Assembly: GCA_023255285.1 (NCBI GenBank)
Contig: JALRIY010000026.1
Location: 1-16,783, forward strand
Direction of reading: 5' to 3'
Source of the DNA: Algoriphagus sp.
Lineage (GTDB): Bacteria > Bacteroidota > Bacteroidia > Cytophagales > Cyclobacteriaceae
DNA length: 16,783 bases
Of the stretch, positions 6,577 to 13,881 are shown one piece after another (positions within the stretch are counted from its first letter, which is position 1; each line of letters starts with the position of its first letter). The position numbers and the translations under genes were made by a program. The notes under the pieces were generated by a model, which had not been told where the DNA came from, did no database searches, and worked only from the letters and a program-made list of their open reading frames with translations.

Positions 6577-7365
6577 ATGGAAAAGGTCAAACCTAAAAAG
6601 CATCTTGGTCAGCATTTTTTGATTGACCTCAGCATCGCAGCTCGGATTGCCGAGGCAGTAGTTGGCCATGCAGGCGTGAGTCAAGTGCTTGAAATTGGTC
6701 CTGGAATGGGTGTTTTGACCGATTTCCTGGTTCAAGGTAAGTTAGAAGTTCACTTAATTGAGCTCGATCGTGAAAGTATTGCTTATTTGCACCAAAAGTA
6801 TCCTGAATTACAAGATCGGATTCTCGAGGGAGACTTCTTAAAATTTGATTTAGCAGGGGTATTTCCAGCTCCGATTGCGCTAGCAGGAAATTTTCCCTAC
6901 AATATTTCTTCTCAGATTTTTTTCAAGGTGTTGGAACATAAAAACCAAGTGACTGAGGTTGTCTGTATGCTCCAGAAAGAAGTGGCACGAAGAATAGCTT
7001 CTCCAAAAGGGAGCAAGGAGTATGGGATTCTTTCGGTTTTACTTCAGGCGTGGTACGACATTGAATACCTTTTTTCTGTTCCTCCCGGCGTATTTAATCC
7101 TCCGCCAAAGGTCAATTCAGGGGTGATAAGATTGACTAGAAATAAAGTTCAAAAACTAGATTGCAACGAAAGGCTTTTTCAGCAAGTAGTGAAAGGTGGG
7201 TTTGGAAATCGGAGAAAAACACTTCGAAATTCCCTAAAATCCTTTCAACTTACGGAAGAATTCAAGTCACATCCGATTTTGGACAAGCGTGCAGAACAAT
7301 TGGATGTGGCGGATTTTGTATTTTTGACTCAACAAATTGAAAAAGGTCGTGGAGCCAATCACTAA
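6577..7365 (+). CDS. rsmA: 16S rRNA (adenine(1518)-N(6)/adenine(1519)-N(6))-dimethyltransferase
   Basis: 262 residues, normal for RsmA/KsgA. It dimethylates two adjacent adenines in the 3' hairpin of 16S rRNA during small-subunit maturation. It begins KPKKHLGQHFLID, the typical family start. The SAM-binding loop is LEIGPGMGVLT (38-48). The catalytic motif is NFPYNISS (105-112; most relatives have NLPY). GGFGNRRKTLRNSL (207-220) is also typical. I chose ATG 6577 because the longer frame from 6457 adds unrelated residues, and a purine-rich AGAGGG lies just before this ATG. The stop codon lies inside the start of mgtE, suggesting translational coupling. Confidence 0.97.
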   Translation: MEKVKPKKHLGQHFLIDLSIAARIAEAVVGHAGVSQVLEIGPGMGVLTDFLVQGKLEVHLIELDRESIAYLHQKYPELQDRILEGDFLKFDLAGVFPAPIALAGNFPYNISSQIFFKVLEHKNQVTEVVCMLQKEVARRIASPKGSKEYGILSVLLQAWYDIEYLFSVPPGVFNPPPKVNSGVIRLTRNKVQKLDCNERLFQQVVKGGFGNRRKTLRNSLKSFQLTEEFKSHPILDKRAEQLDVADFVFLTQQIEKGRGANH

Positions 7366-8716
7366 ATTCGAGCTATCAAAAGAATACCTAGAGCTACTTC
7401 AAACGGGGATAGCAGAGGAAAATACGGCCTACATTACCGACTCACTTGAAGGAGAAAATGTGGCAGACATTGCAGCCATTTTGGATGAGCTTCAAACGGA
7501 TGAATCCTTGTATGTGCTCCGGCTTTTAGATTCTCAATTAGCTGCAGATATCCTGATAGAATTATACGATACTACCCTTCAAAAAGTCCTGCAGGAACTT
7601 GAGACCAAAGAAATTGCCTCTTGGATTGCCTTGATGGATTCTGATGATGGAGCGGATATTCTAAGTTATTTCTCAGAAAAAGATCGGGAGGAAATAATTG
7701 CTGAGATTGAGGATCGTATCAAGTTGGAGCAAATCCTTGAACTACTTCGCTACGAAGAGGATACCGCGGGTGGAATTATGGCGAAGGAATTTATCCGAGC
7801 CAACAAAAATTGGACGATTGTCCAAACTATCAATGAGATTCGTAGGCAGGCTGAGAATGTAGAGAAGATTTATTCTATTTATGTAGTCAACAATCGACAG
7901 CAGCTATTGGGTCGTGTATCTTTAAAAAAATTAATTCTAACTGCCGCTGAAACCAAAATTGAAGATATTTTCGATGAAAACATTATCTCTGTTCCAGTTT
8001 ACATGGATCAGGAAGAGGTAGCAACCTTGATGCGAAAATACGATTTGGAATCTGTTCCTGTAGTTAATGCAAAAAATAAGTTGGTTGGACGGATCACTGT
8101 AGATGATATCTTGGATGTAGTTCAGGAAGAAGCGGAAGAGGATATCCAAGCAATGACTGGAGTGTCTGCGGATATTGAAGAATCAGACTCTGTATTTACG
8201 ATTTCAAAAGCTAGATTACCTTGGTTGCTTATTGGAGTTATTGGAGGCTTGATGGGAGCAAAATTGATTGGTTTTTTTGAAGGAGGACTGGCCAAGTACC
8301 TAGCGCTTGCCTCATTTATTCCTCTAGTTGCAGCAACTGGAGGTAATGTGGGGATTCAAGCATCCTCTTTAATCGTTCAATCTCTTGCATCTAAATCCGC
8401 ATTTGATGATACTCCGTGGCAACGTTTTTGGAAAGGAAGCTTAGTAGCTCTTTTAAATGGGGTAGTATTGGGTGTATTTGTATTCTTGGTTGTTGTTTTT
8501 CTTTATGGATTCGAGCCATTATTCGGGATTACAGTTGGTTTAGCGCTGTTTTGCGTGGTTCTTTTGTCTTCCTTTATGGGAACCGTTACCCCTTTAGTTT
8601 TGCATCATTTTGGGATCAACCCAGCGATTGCCTCTGGTCCATTTATTACCACCACCAATGACCTTCTTGGTTTGGCTGTATATTTTGGGGTAGCGATGTT
8701 ACTGCTTAATCTTTAA
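7337..8716 (+). CDS. mgtE: Magnesium transporter MgtE
   Basis: Up to 459 residues, the usual MgtE length. MgtE is a dimeric magnesium channel in the inner membrane, gated by cytosolic Mg2+ sensing. Order of parts: N domain (about 11-145), two CBS domains (about 146-208 and 209-265), a connecting helix, then a membrane region of about five segments (293-458). PLVAATGGNVGIQ (329-341) is the pore signature. Asp442 in TTTNDLLGL is at the place of the conserved pore aspartate in TM5. No ATG exists near the start; TTG 7337 or GTG 7349 are the options, both inside the rsmA end (stop 7365). The exact start is uncertain by 4 codons. The dehydrogenase gene follows 2 bases after the stop. Confidence 0.94.
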   Translation: MKKVVEPITKFELSKEYLELLQTGIAEENTAYITDSLEGENVADIAAILDELQTDESLYVLRLLDSQLAADILIELYDTTLQKVLQELETKEIASWIALMDSDDGADILSYFSEKDREEIIAEIEDRIKLEQILELLRYEEDTAGGIMAKEFIRANKNWTIVQTINEIRRQAENVEKIYSIYVVNNRQQLLGRVSLKKLILTAAETKIEDIFDENIISVPVYMDQEEVATLMRKYDLESVPVVNAKNKLVGRITVDDILDVVQEEAEEDIQAMTGVSADIEESDSVFTISKARLPWLLIGVIGGLMGAKLIGFFEGGLAKYLALASFIPLVAATGGNVGIQASSLIVQSLASKSAFDDTPWQRFWKGSLVALLNGVVLGVFVFLVVVFLYGFEPLFGITVGLALFCVVLLSSFMGTVTPLVLHHFGINPAIASGPFITTTNDLLGLAVYFGVAMLLLNL

Positions 8717-8718
8717 CG

Positions 8719-9672
8719 ATGAAAATTCTTATTGTCGACCTGATGCACGAGAGTATTATTGGCTTGTTGCAGAAATCAGGATTTCAGGTAGTCTATGCTC
8801 CAACAATTACTAGATCGGAACTTTTTGAACAAATTGGAGGCTATGAAGGGATAATAATTCGCTCAAAAACCCCATTGGATCGCGAATTACTCGAGCATGC
8901 TTCTCGATTACAATTTATTGGTCGAGCAGGAGCAGGATTAGACCAGTTGGATCTAGCCTATTTGGAAGAAAGAGGTGTTCAACTTTTTCATGCCGCCAAA
9001 GGCAATCGTGATGCAGTCGCTGAACATGCCTTAGGGAGTATTTTGGCCTTGATGAACCATTTGCCAAAAGCCGATCAACAGGTGCGTAAAGGAATTTGGG
9101 ATAGAGAAAGGAATCGTGGGGAAGAGTTGATGGGGAAGACGATTGGGATTTTTGGGTATGGCAACATGGGTACCGCATTTGCGAAGCGACTAAAAGGATT
9201 TGGTGTGAAGATCCTCGCCTACGACAAATACAAAAAAGGTTTTGGGAAAAATGGAGTAAAGGAAGTAAGCTGGGAATTACTCAAACAAGAAGCAGATGTT
9301 TTGAGTATACATGTTCCTTTAACCAAAGAAACACATGATTTTTTCAGTTTGGAAGAATTAAAAGGCTTTTCAAAACCTTTTTGGCTGATCAATACCGCAA
9401 GGGGTGAGGTCATCCGCATGGAAACACTCAACCAAGCGTTAGATCAAGGCCTCTTGAAGGGAGTGGTTTTGGATGTCTTGGAAAATGAAAAATTTGAGCG
9501 TTTCACTGCAGTGCAGAAGGTTCAATTTGAAATGCTTGCGCAACGAGAAAACGTGTTGTTTACACCTCATGTGGCCGGTTGGACCAAAGAGTCTTATCAA
9601 AAAATAAATGAAGTTTTGGTTCATCAAATTCTTCAACACTTTAGCGAAAAACTAAAAAATGGCCTGATTTAG
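8719..9672 (+). CDS. D-2-hydroxyacid dehydrogenase (phosphoglycerate dehydrogenase-like)
   Basis: 317 residues, the short form without a C-terminal ACT domain. The family reduces 2-keto acids or oxidises D-2-hydroxy acids with NAD(P). The Rossmann loop is GIFGYGNMG (143-151). The catalytic trio is Arg228 (NTARGE), Glu257 (LDVLENE) and His284 (TPHVAGWT). NRDAVAEHALG (96-106) resembles the conserved region of phosphoglycerate dehydrogenases. It could serve serine synthesis (SerA-like), but substrate cannot be assigned from sequence because glyoxylate, hydroxypyruvate and other substrates are possible. It starts 2 bases after mgtE, so the two are probably co-transcribed. No terminator is seen directly after its stop other than the greA leader hairpin. 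Confidence 0.88.
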   Translation: MKILIVDLMHESIIGLLQKSGFQVVYAPTITRSELFEQIGGYEGIIIRSKTPLDRELLEHASRLQFIGRAGAGLDQLDLAYLEERGVQLFHAAKGNRDAVAEHALGSILALMNHLPKADQQVRKGIWDRERNRGEELMGKTIGIFGYGNMGTAFAKRLKGFGVKILAYDKYKKGFGKNGVKEVSWELLKQEADVLSIHVPLTKETHDFFSLEELKGFSKPFWLINTARGEVIRMETLNQALDQGLLKGVVLDVLENEKFERFTAVQKVQFEMLAQRENVLFTPHVAGWTKESYQKINEVLVHQILQHFSEKLKNGLI

Positions 9673-9686
9673 GGTAAAAAAAGGGA

Positions 9687-9717
9687 TTTGCATTGTGAAA
9701 ATGCTTTCCTATCTTTG
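9687..9717 (+). promoter_or_regulatory. greA promoter (TTTG-N19-TATCTTTG)
   Basis: TTTG (9687-9690) and TATCTTTG (9710-9717) are separated by 19 bases, a full match to the Bacteroidota housekeeping promoter pattern. It lies just after the dehydrogenase stop and 87 bases before greA. Transcription should start near 9722-9725, upstream of the hairpin at 9741-9770. Confidence 0.65.
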
Positions 9718-9740
9718 TAAGGTATATAAGGGCAACAGGA

Positions 9741-9779
9741 AGTAACGGTCTCCGAAAAGTGACCGTTACTTTGTTTTTT
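9741..9779 (+). terminator. Intrinsic terminator-like hairpin in the greA leader
   Basis: AGTAACGGTC (9741-9750) and GACCGTTACT (9761-9770) form a perfect 10-pair stem, extendable by one A-T pair, with a 10-base loop. It is followed by TTGTTTTTT. It sits between the greA promoter and the greA start codon, so transcripts reaching greA must read through it. It would also catch read-through from the rsmA-mgtE-dehydrogenase unit. A short RNA of about 55 nt is predicted if termination is efficient. Confidence 0.75.
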
Positions 9780-9804
9780 GAGCCTTTTGAAAAAATGAAC
9801 AACT

Positions 9805-10284
9805 ATGTCAAAAGTACAGTATTACACCGAAGAGGGATTAAAGAAATTGAAAGATGAGCTCCATGAGTTAAAGACTAAGGGGCGTATGGATATTGCACAT
9901 CAAATTGCCGAAGCGCGTGACAAAGGAGACTTGAGCGAAAATGCTGAATACGATGCAGCAAAAGATGCTCAGGGATTGTTGGAACTGAAAATCTCCAAGC
10001 TAGAAGAAGTAGTAGGAAATGCTCGGGTATTGGACAATAGTAAAATGGACACGTCCAAGGTGGGGATTTTGTGTACAGTGAAGATTAAAAATGTAAAGAA
10101 TGGCATGACGGTATCCTATACCCTTGTGTCTGAGGAAGAGGCAGATTTGAAAGCAGGAAAAATTTCACTAGCGTCTCCTTTTGGAAAAGGATTGGTTGGA
10201 AAAGCCATAGGTGACATTGCAGAAGTAAATGCGCCAGCAGGGAAACTTCAATTTGAAATTTTAGATATTACTATTAATTCTTGA
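9805..10284 (+). CDS. greA: Transcription elongation factor GreA
   Basis: 159 residues, normal for GreA. It enters the RNA polymerase secondary channel and stimulates cleavage of backtracked RNA. The N-terminal coiled coil (about 8-75) has the tip region GDLSENAEYDAA with acidic residues Asp42 and Glu45, which match the catalytic acidic pair of the family. The C-terminal FKBP-like domain includes SPFGKGLVGK (124-133). The start is ATG 9805, with no clear Shine-Dalgarno site. A promoter and terminator-like hairpin lie upstream, suggesting control by leader termination. The HIT gene follows after 33 bases, a likely two-gene unit. Confidence 0.97.
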   Translation: MSKVQYYTEEGLKKLKDELHELKTKGRMDIAHQIAEARDKGDLSENAEYDAAKDAQGLLELKISKLEEVVGNARVLDNSKMDTSKVGILCTVKIKNVKNGMTVSYTLVSEEEADLKAGKISLASPFGKGLVGKAIGDIAEVNAPAGKLQFEILDITINS

Positions 10285-10317
10285 TTATCTCCGCAGAAAC
10301 TCGACTAATTGGCACCC

Positions 10318-10710
10318 ATGGCTAGTTTATTTTCTAGAATTATTGCTCGCGAACTACCCGCTCAAATCGTTGCCGAAGACGAGCAGTACATCGCCTTTTT
10401 GGACATTATGCCCTTGGTAAAAGGTCACGTGTTAGTCGTTCCCAAGCGAGAAGTTTCCTATATTTTTGATTTGGAGCCGGAAGAGCTATCAGGATTGCAT
10501 CTATTTGCTCAAAAAGTTGCAAAAGCGATGGATAATACGCTAAACTGCACACGAATTGGGATGGCCGTGATTGGTTTAGAGGTTCCACATGTACACATCC
10601 ATTTGGTACCCTTGCGTACAGTGGATGACATTAATTTCACCCGGCCCAAATTGAAGTTGACCGAACAGGATCTAGCAGATATCGCAGATTTGATTCGTAA
10701 AGGGTTCTAA
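10318..10710 (+). CDS. HIT family nucleotide-binding protein
   Basis: 130 residues from ATG 10318. The histidine triad HVHIHLVP is at 91-98, with His93 as the expected nucleophile, and an N-terminal LFSRIIARELPAQIVAED resembles Hint-type proteins. Members hydrolyse phosphoramidates or adenylated substrates such as AMP-NH2; the physiological substrate is usually unknown. The frame can be extended three codons to a TTG at 10309, but the ATG gives the standard family start. It follows greA by 33 bases and converges on the DUF1080 gene with only 17 bases between stops. No terminator hairpin is seen in that gap. Confidence 0.93.
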   Translation: MASLFSRIIARELPAQIVAEDEQYIAFLDIMPLVKGHVLVVPKREVSYIFDLEPEELSGLHLFAQKVAKAMDNTLNCTRIGMAVIGLEVPHVHIHLVPLRTVDDINFTRPKLKLTEQDLADIADLIRKGF

Positions 10711-10727
10711 CTTCTCGCCAATTTGGC

Positions 10728-11480
10728 CTAATTTAAGGGCTTAATCCAGATATTTCGGTAGAGGACATCGTGACCTTCGGCCTGTAATTTGAGTCCTCCT
10801 GGAGTATCGCTGATTCCTTTTCCTCCATCATTTCCTCCATCGATTCCAGAGTTTGGGCCTCCCCAAACTTGCTGTATGGATACTTGGTCGTGAATTTTTA
10901 CTCCATTGAAATAGATGGTCACTTTTGCTTTTTCAGTTAATTTGCCTTCAGTGAATTTTGCTGCTTGGAACTTGATATCGTAGGCATTCCACTTGCCCAA
11001 GCCGTTGTAGACTTGGGAGGTAGGTAGGGTTTCATTGATTACAGCAGCCATGCCATGCAAACCGTAATCCCCATCCAAGACTTGAATTTCGTAGCGATTT
11101 TGTAGGTATACACCGCTATTTCCTCCTTCCTTGAGGATTAAAAACTCTACATGAGCCTCGAAATCTCTAAATTCGTCTTTGGTGACAATGTCTGCAGCTC
11201 CGTATTTTCCTCCTGCTCCGGCGGGATCGTTACTGGAAATCGCTTTTTTCCCGTCTACAGGGTCGATGACTTCGGGCCACTTGAGTGGTGGGGTGGCGGC
11301 AAGTCTGGGTCCGTTCCAATACATCCAGTTTTTTTGTAAGGAGGCATTGCTTCCATCTAAGTAGAGTTTTGCGCCTTTCGGTGGAGGCGTTCCTAGGTAG
11401 GATTGATTCTGTCCAAAACTACTGCTGTACGTAAAGAGTGCAATAATTAAAAGAAGACTTGGTTTAAGATGGGATTTCAT
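10728..11480 (-). CDS. Secreted DUF1080 (3-keto-disaccharide hydrolase-type) protein
   Basis: 250 residues. A signal peptide is evident: basic start (MKSHLK), hydrophobic stretch about 8-19, and likely cleavage after SFGQ near residue 24, as is common in Bacteroidota. The remainder is a single jelly-roll (concanavalin-like) DUF1080 domain, with GGNSGVYLQNRYEIQVLD (119-136) and a final YRNIWIKPL (241-249), both typical. The family is called 3-keto-disaccharide hydrolase after characterised members, but many paralogs in this phylum are uncharacterised, so the substrate is open. The protein is probably periplasmic or exported. It starts 80 bases after the transporter gene on the same strand. No sugar-uptake (SusC/D) genes are nearby. 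Confidence 0.88.
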   Translation of the reverse strand: MKSHLKPSLLLIIALFTYSSSFGQNQSYLGTPPPKGAKLYLDGSNASLQKNWMYWNGPRLAATPPLKWPEVIDPVDGKKAISSNDPAGAGGKYGAADIVTKDEFRDFEAHVEFLILKEGGNSGVYLQNRYEIQVLDGDYGLHGMAAVINETLPTSQVYNGLGKWNAYDIKFQAAKFTEGKLTEKAKVTIYFNGVKIHDQVSIQQVWGGPNSGIDGGNDGGKGISDTPGGLKLQAEGHDVLYRNIWIKPLN

Positions 11481-11560
11481 CTGCGATTTGGGTTAGCATT
11501 AATCGATATAAGTTCGGTAATTTTTAATGAATTCAAAGCAATTGGTACGAACTCTTTGTT

Positions 11561-12787
11561 TTAAAACCAGCCAACAGCAGCTCCAAAGCTTTTCATTCCT
11601 AAAGCAAGTGTTATGCCCCAAATTAAAATTCCAAAAAGGACTCCTTTGAAACCCAGAGCATGCACACCTAAGAGGTTTTTTTTGGAACTCATCCAAATCA
11701 ACCAGCCGCTAATTAATGGCAATAGGATTCCATTTGTCAATTGGGCGAGCGTGATGAGTGTGACAGGCTTGATTCCAAAGGAGGAGAAAAGGATTCCTAG
11801 GAGAAGAATGGTACCCATGCTCACGCGCATAGAGGTAGATTGGATGTTTTGATTCCATCCCAAAATCCCACAAATCACTAAACCGGCTGCCAAGGGAGCA
11901 GTAAGGGAGGAAGTAAGCCCTGCGGCTAGTAATCCAAAGCCCATTAAATAGGTTCCAAATGGACCAAATACACGGGTGAGCCCCTTGGCGATATCTTGAG
12001 CAGTTTCTAATTCCTGAACTGGATTGGCGGCACCTGCCACCAAGATGGCCATAGAAACAAAACCTCCTAGGCCAATGGAAATCCATAAATCACGTCGCAT
12101 GGAAGGTAATTCTTTATCTGATTTCCATTGTTTTTGGGCCAAGCTGGCATAGAGAAAAAGGTTGTAGGGGACCACAGTAGTACCAATTAAGGCGACAAGT
12201 GTAGGGAGTTTTTCAGTGGAGAAGTTGGGAATAAATCCTTGGAAAAGGGTAGGTAGGTTGGGTTGGGTGAGCGCAGCAGCAAATCCAAAGGAGATAGACA
12301 TGAGCACCACAAGCCCGACCAAAACCCGTTCAAGACGTTTGTAATTACCTGTCCAAAGTAATCCTGCTGCAAGAATTCCAATGCCTAAATTTCCGGATTG
12401 CATGGTGAAGGGGCCCATTATCCAAGTGGGTAAATTAAAAAAAATCCCAAGTCCTAGATAAGCTCCTGTAATGTTCCCACTCTGATATGCGGCATTTCCT
12501 AAACCTATAGCGAGCAGGATCAGGACGATGACAAAATATCGATTCCATTTGTTTTCAGTTTTGTTTCGTAGGAGCTGGCTAAGATCCATGCGAGTGACAA
12601 TGCCAAGTCTACCTGATAGTTCCTGTAAAAATAATGTAGCGATTAGGCTCAGTGCGAGCGCCCAAAGGAGGGTATAGTCAAAGCGAATTCCTGCTAGTGT
12701 ACATACAGTAACGGTTCCAGGTCCAATAAAGGCTGCTGTAATCAGTGGGCCTGGTCCTAGGAAAGACTTAAATTTATTTAGATTCAC
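11561..12787 (-). CDS. Nramp-fold metal transporter with non-canonical metal-site motifs
   Basis: 408 residues with about 11 hydrophobic segments, an Nramp (SLC11/MntH-like) length. Family marks include the N-terminal FLGPGPLITAAFIGPG, ELSGRLGIVTRMDL (56-69), and AQLTNGILLPL (348-358) in the TM10 region. Classical proton-coupled Mn/Fe carriers have DPGN in TM1 and a Met-Pro-His motif in TM6. Here TM1 reads GPGT (22-25) and TM6 reads VPYN (206-209), so the metal-binding Asp, Asn and Met and the following His all differ. The protein is probably a divergent subfamily with other metal preference or mechanism; substrate cannot be assigned. It is divergent from the alpha/beta hydrolase across 74 bases. 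The DUF1080 gene lies 80 bases downstream. Confidence 0.88.
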   Translation of the reverse strand: MNLNKFKSFLGPGPLITAAFIGPGTVTVCTLAGIRFDYTLLWALALSLIATLFLQELSGRLGIVTRMDLSQLLRNKTENKWNRYFVIVLILLAIGLGNAAYQSGNITGAYLGLGIFFNLPTWIMGPFTMQSGNLGIGILAAGLLWTGNYKRLERVLVGLVVLMSISFGFAAALTQPNLPTLFQGFIPNFSTEKLPTLVALIGTTVVPYNLFLYASLAQKQWKSDKELPSMRRDLWISIGLGGFVSMAILVAGAANPVQELETAQDIAKGLTRVFGPFGTYLMGFGLLAAGLTSSLTAPLAAGLVICGILGWNQNIQSTSMRVSMGTILLLGILFSSFGIKPVTLITLAQLTNGILLPLISGWLIWMSSKKNLLGVHALGFKGVLFGILIWGITLALGMKSFGAAVGWF

Positions 12788-12861
12788 GTTAGAAATTTTC
12801 GGAAAATAGGGAATTGGGAAGAATTTTTGTAGGTTTTGAAGTGCACGTTTAAAAAATTCTT

Positions 12862-13881
12862 ATGATTTGGATCAAAAGATTAGGAATAGGATTGGTAGGA
12901 ATTTTTGTTTTGCTGGTCGTTGTATTGGCTTTTGCTTACCGCGTCGACCTATCGTCTGAAGCAGTTAATAAAAAATACTTGACTTCAGAATCTCGATTTA
13001 TTGCAATAAATGGATTGCGTGTCCATGTGCGAATACTTGGAAAAGGGGAGCCTGTATTTTTACTTCATGGGAGCTTTGCTTCCTTGCATACTTGGGATGC
13101 TTGGCAACAAGCGATGAGTCCGTATTACCAGACGATCTCCTTGGATTTTCCTGGTCATGGACTTACAGGGCCTGATTCCTTAAAGCGCTATGGGATAAAA
13201 GATTATAGTAAATTAGTTCAGGAATTAGCAGAAGAACTTGAGCTTATTCAATACCATGTAGCAGGCAATTCGATGGGCGGAGCTGTTGCGATGCAACTCG
13301 CTTCTGATTATCCAAAAAATATCCTTTCCTTGAATTTGATTGATGCCGCGGGTGCTCCTGCGGGGAATCCAATGTTACCGGATTCTTCAGCCCAAAAGAA
13401 AACAAATTCGGGTGGGGGATGGATTTTCCAAGTGGCTCGGCATCCCATTTTTTCCAAATTACTATTGTCCTGTACCCCAAAATTTCTTTTTGAGATGAAT
13501 ATGAAACAAGTCTATGGAGACGATACAAAAGTTACGGAAGAGGTCACCACGCGGTACTACGAATTGATGCTTCGTGAAGGCAATCGGCAGGCCACTTTGG
13601 ATCGATTGAGCCAACCTAGGACTAGCAATATTCATTACGAACGCCTGACCATGCCTACCTTGATTCTTTGGGGAGCAGAAGATCAGTGGATTCCCTTGGC
13701 CCAAGGGAAGCGCTTGAAAGAAGCCATACCTGGAGCAAACCTAGTCATTTTAGATGGGGTGGGACATGTTCCTATGGAGGAAAGCCCGACGGAGACTGTC
13801 TCAGAATATCTTAGTTTCCTCGGTGTTGAAGTTCGAAAAAGTTACCTTCAACCTTCCAACCAAGTAGCTTATGCAAAGTGA
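12862..13881 (+). CDS. Membrane-anchored alpha/beta hydrolase
   Basis: 339 residues. An N-terminal hydrophobic helix (about 7-26) after a basic start suggests a signal anchor, placing the catalytic domain outside the inner membrane. The hydrolase fold starts near 45. Visible catalytic parts are the oxyanion-hole HG (69-70), the nucleophile elbow GNSMGG with Ser137, Asp274 in GAEDQWIP, and His302 in GVGHVPME. This is an intact Ser-Asp-His triad. Substrate is unknown; esterase, lipase and C-C hydrolase are all possible. The start is ATG 12862, with no clear Shine-Dalgarno site. Its last 11 bases overlap the rmuC start, so translation may be coupled although a functional link is not obvious. Confidence 0.9.
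   Translation: MIWIKRLGIGLVGIFVLLVVVLAFAYRVDLSSEAVNKKYLTSESRFIAINGLRVHVRILGKGEPVFLLHGSFASLHTWDAWQQAMSPYYQTISLDFPGHGLTGPDSLKRYGIKDYSKLVQELAEELELIQYHVAGNSMGGAVAMQLASDYPKNILSLNLIDAAGAPAGNPMLPDSSAQKKTNSGGGWIFQVARHPIFSKLLLSCTPKFLFEMNMKQVYGDDTKVTEEVTTRYYELMLREGNRQATLDRLSQPRTSNIHYERLTMPTLILWGAEDQWIPLAQGKRLKEAIPGANLVILDGVGHVPMEESPTETVSEYLSFLGVEVRKSYLQPSNQVAYAK

Noticed and set aside
10283..10294. GATTATCTCCGC between greA and the HIT gene, resembling the repeat end GATTATCCGC with one extra base.
   Set aside because: No matching inner sequence or opposite inverted end lies nearby, and the start overlaps the greA stop codon, so a chance match is more likely than a third copy.
11709..12086. 125-codon - strand open frame inside the transporter gene.
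   Set aside because: It lies in another frame of a clear membrane protein gene and has no recognisable domain or start context.
13244..13528. 94-codon - strand open frame opposite the alpha/beta hydrolase.
   Set aside because: It is antisense to an intact catalytic gene, with composition explained by the coding strand.
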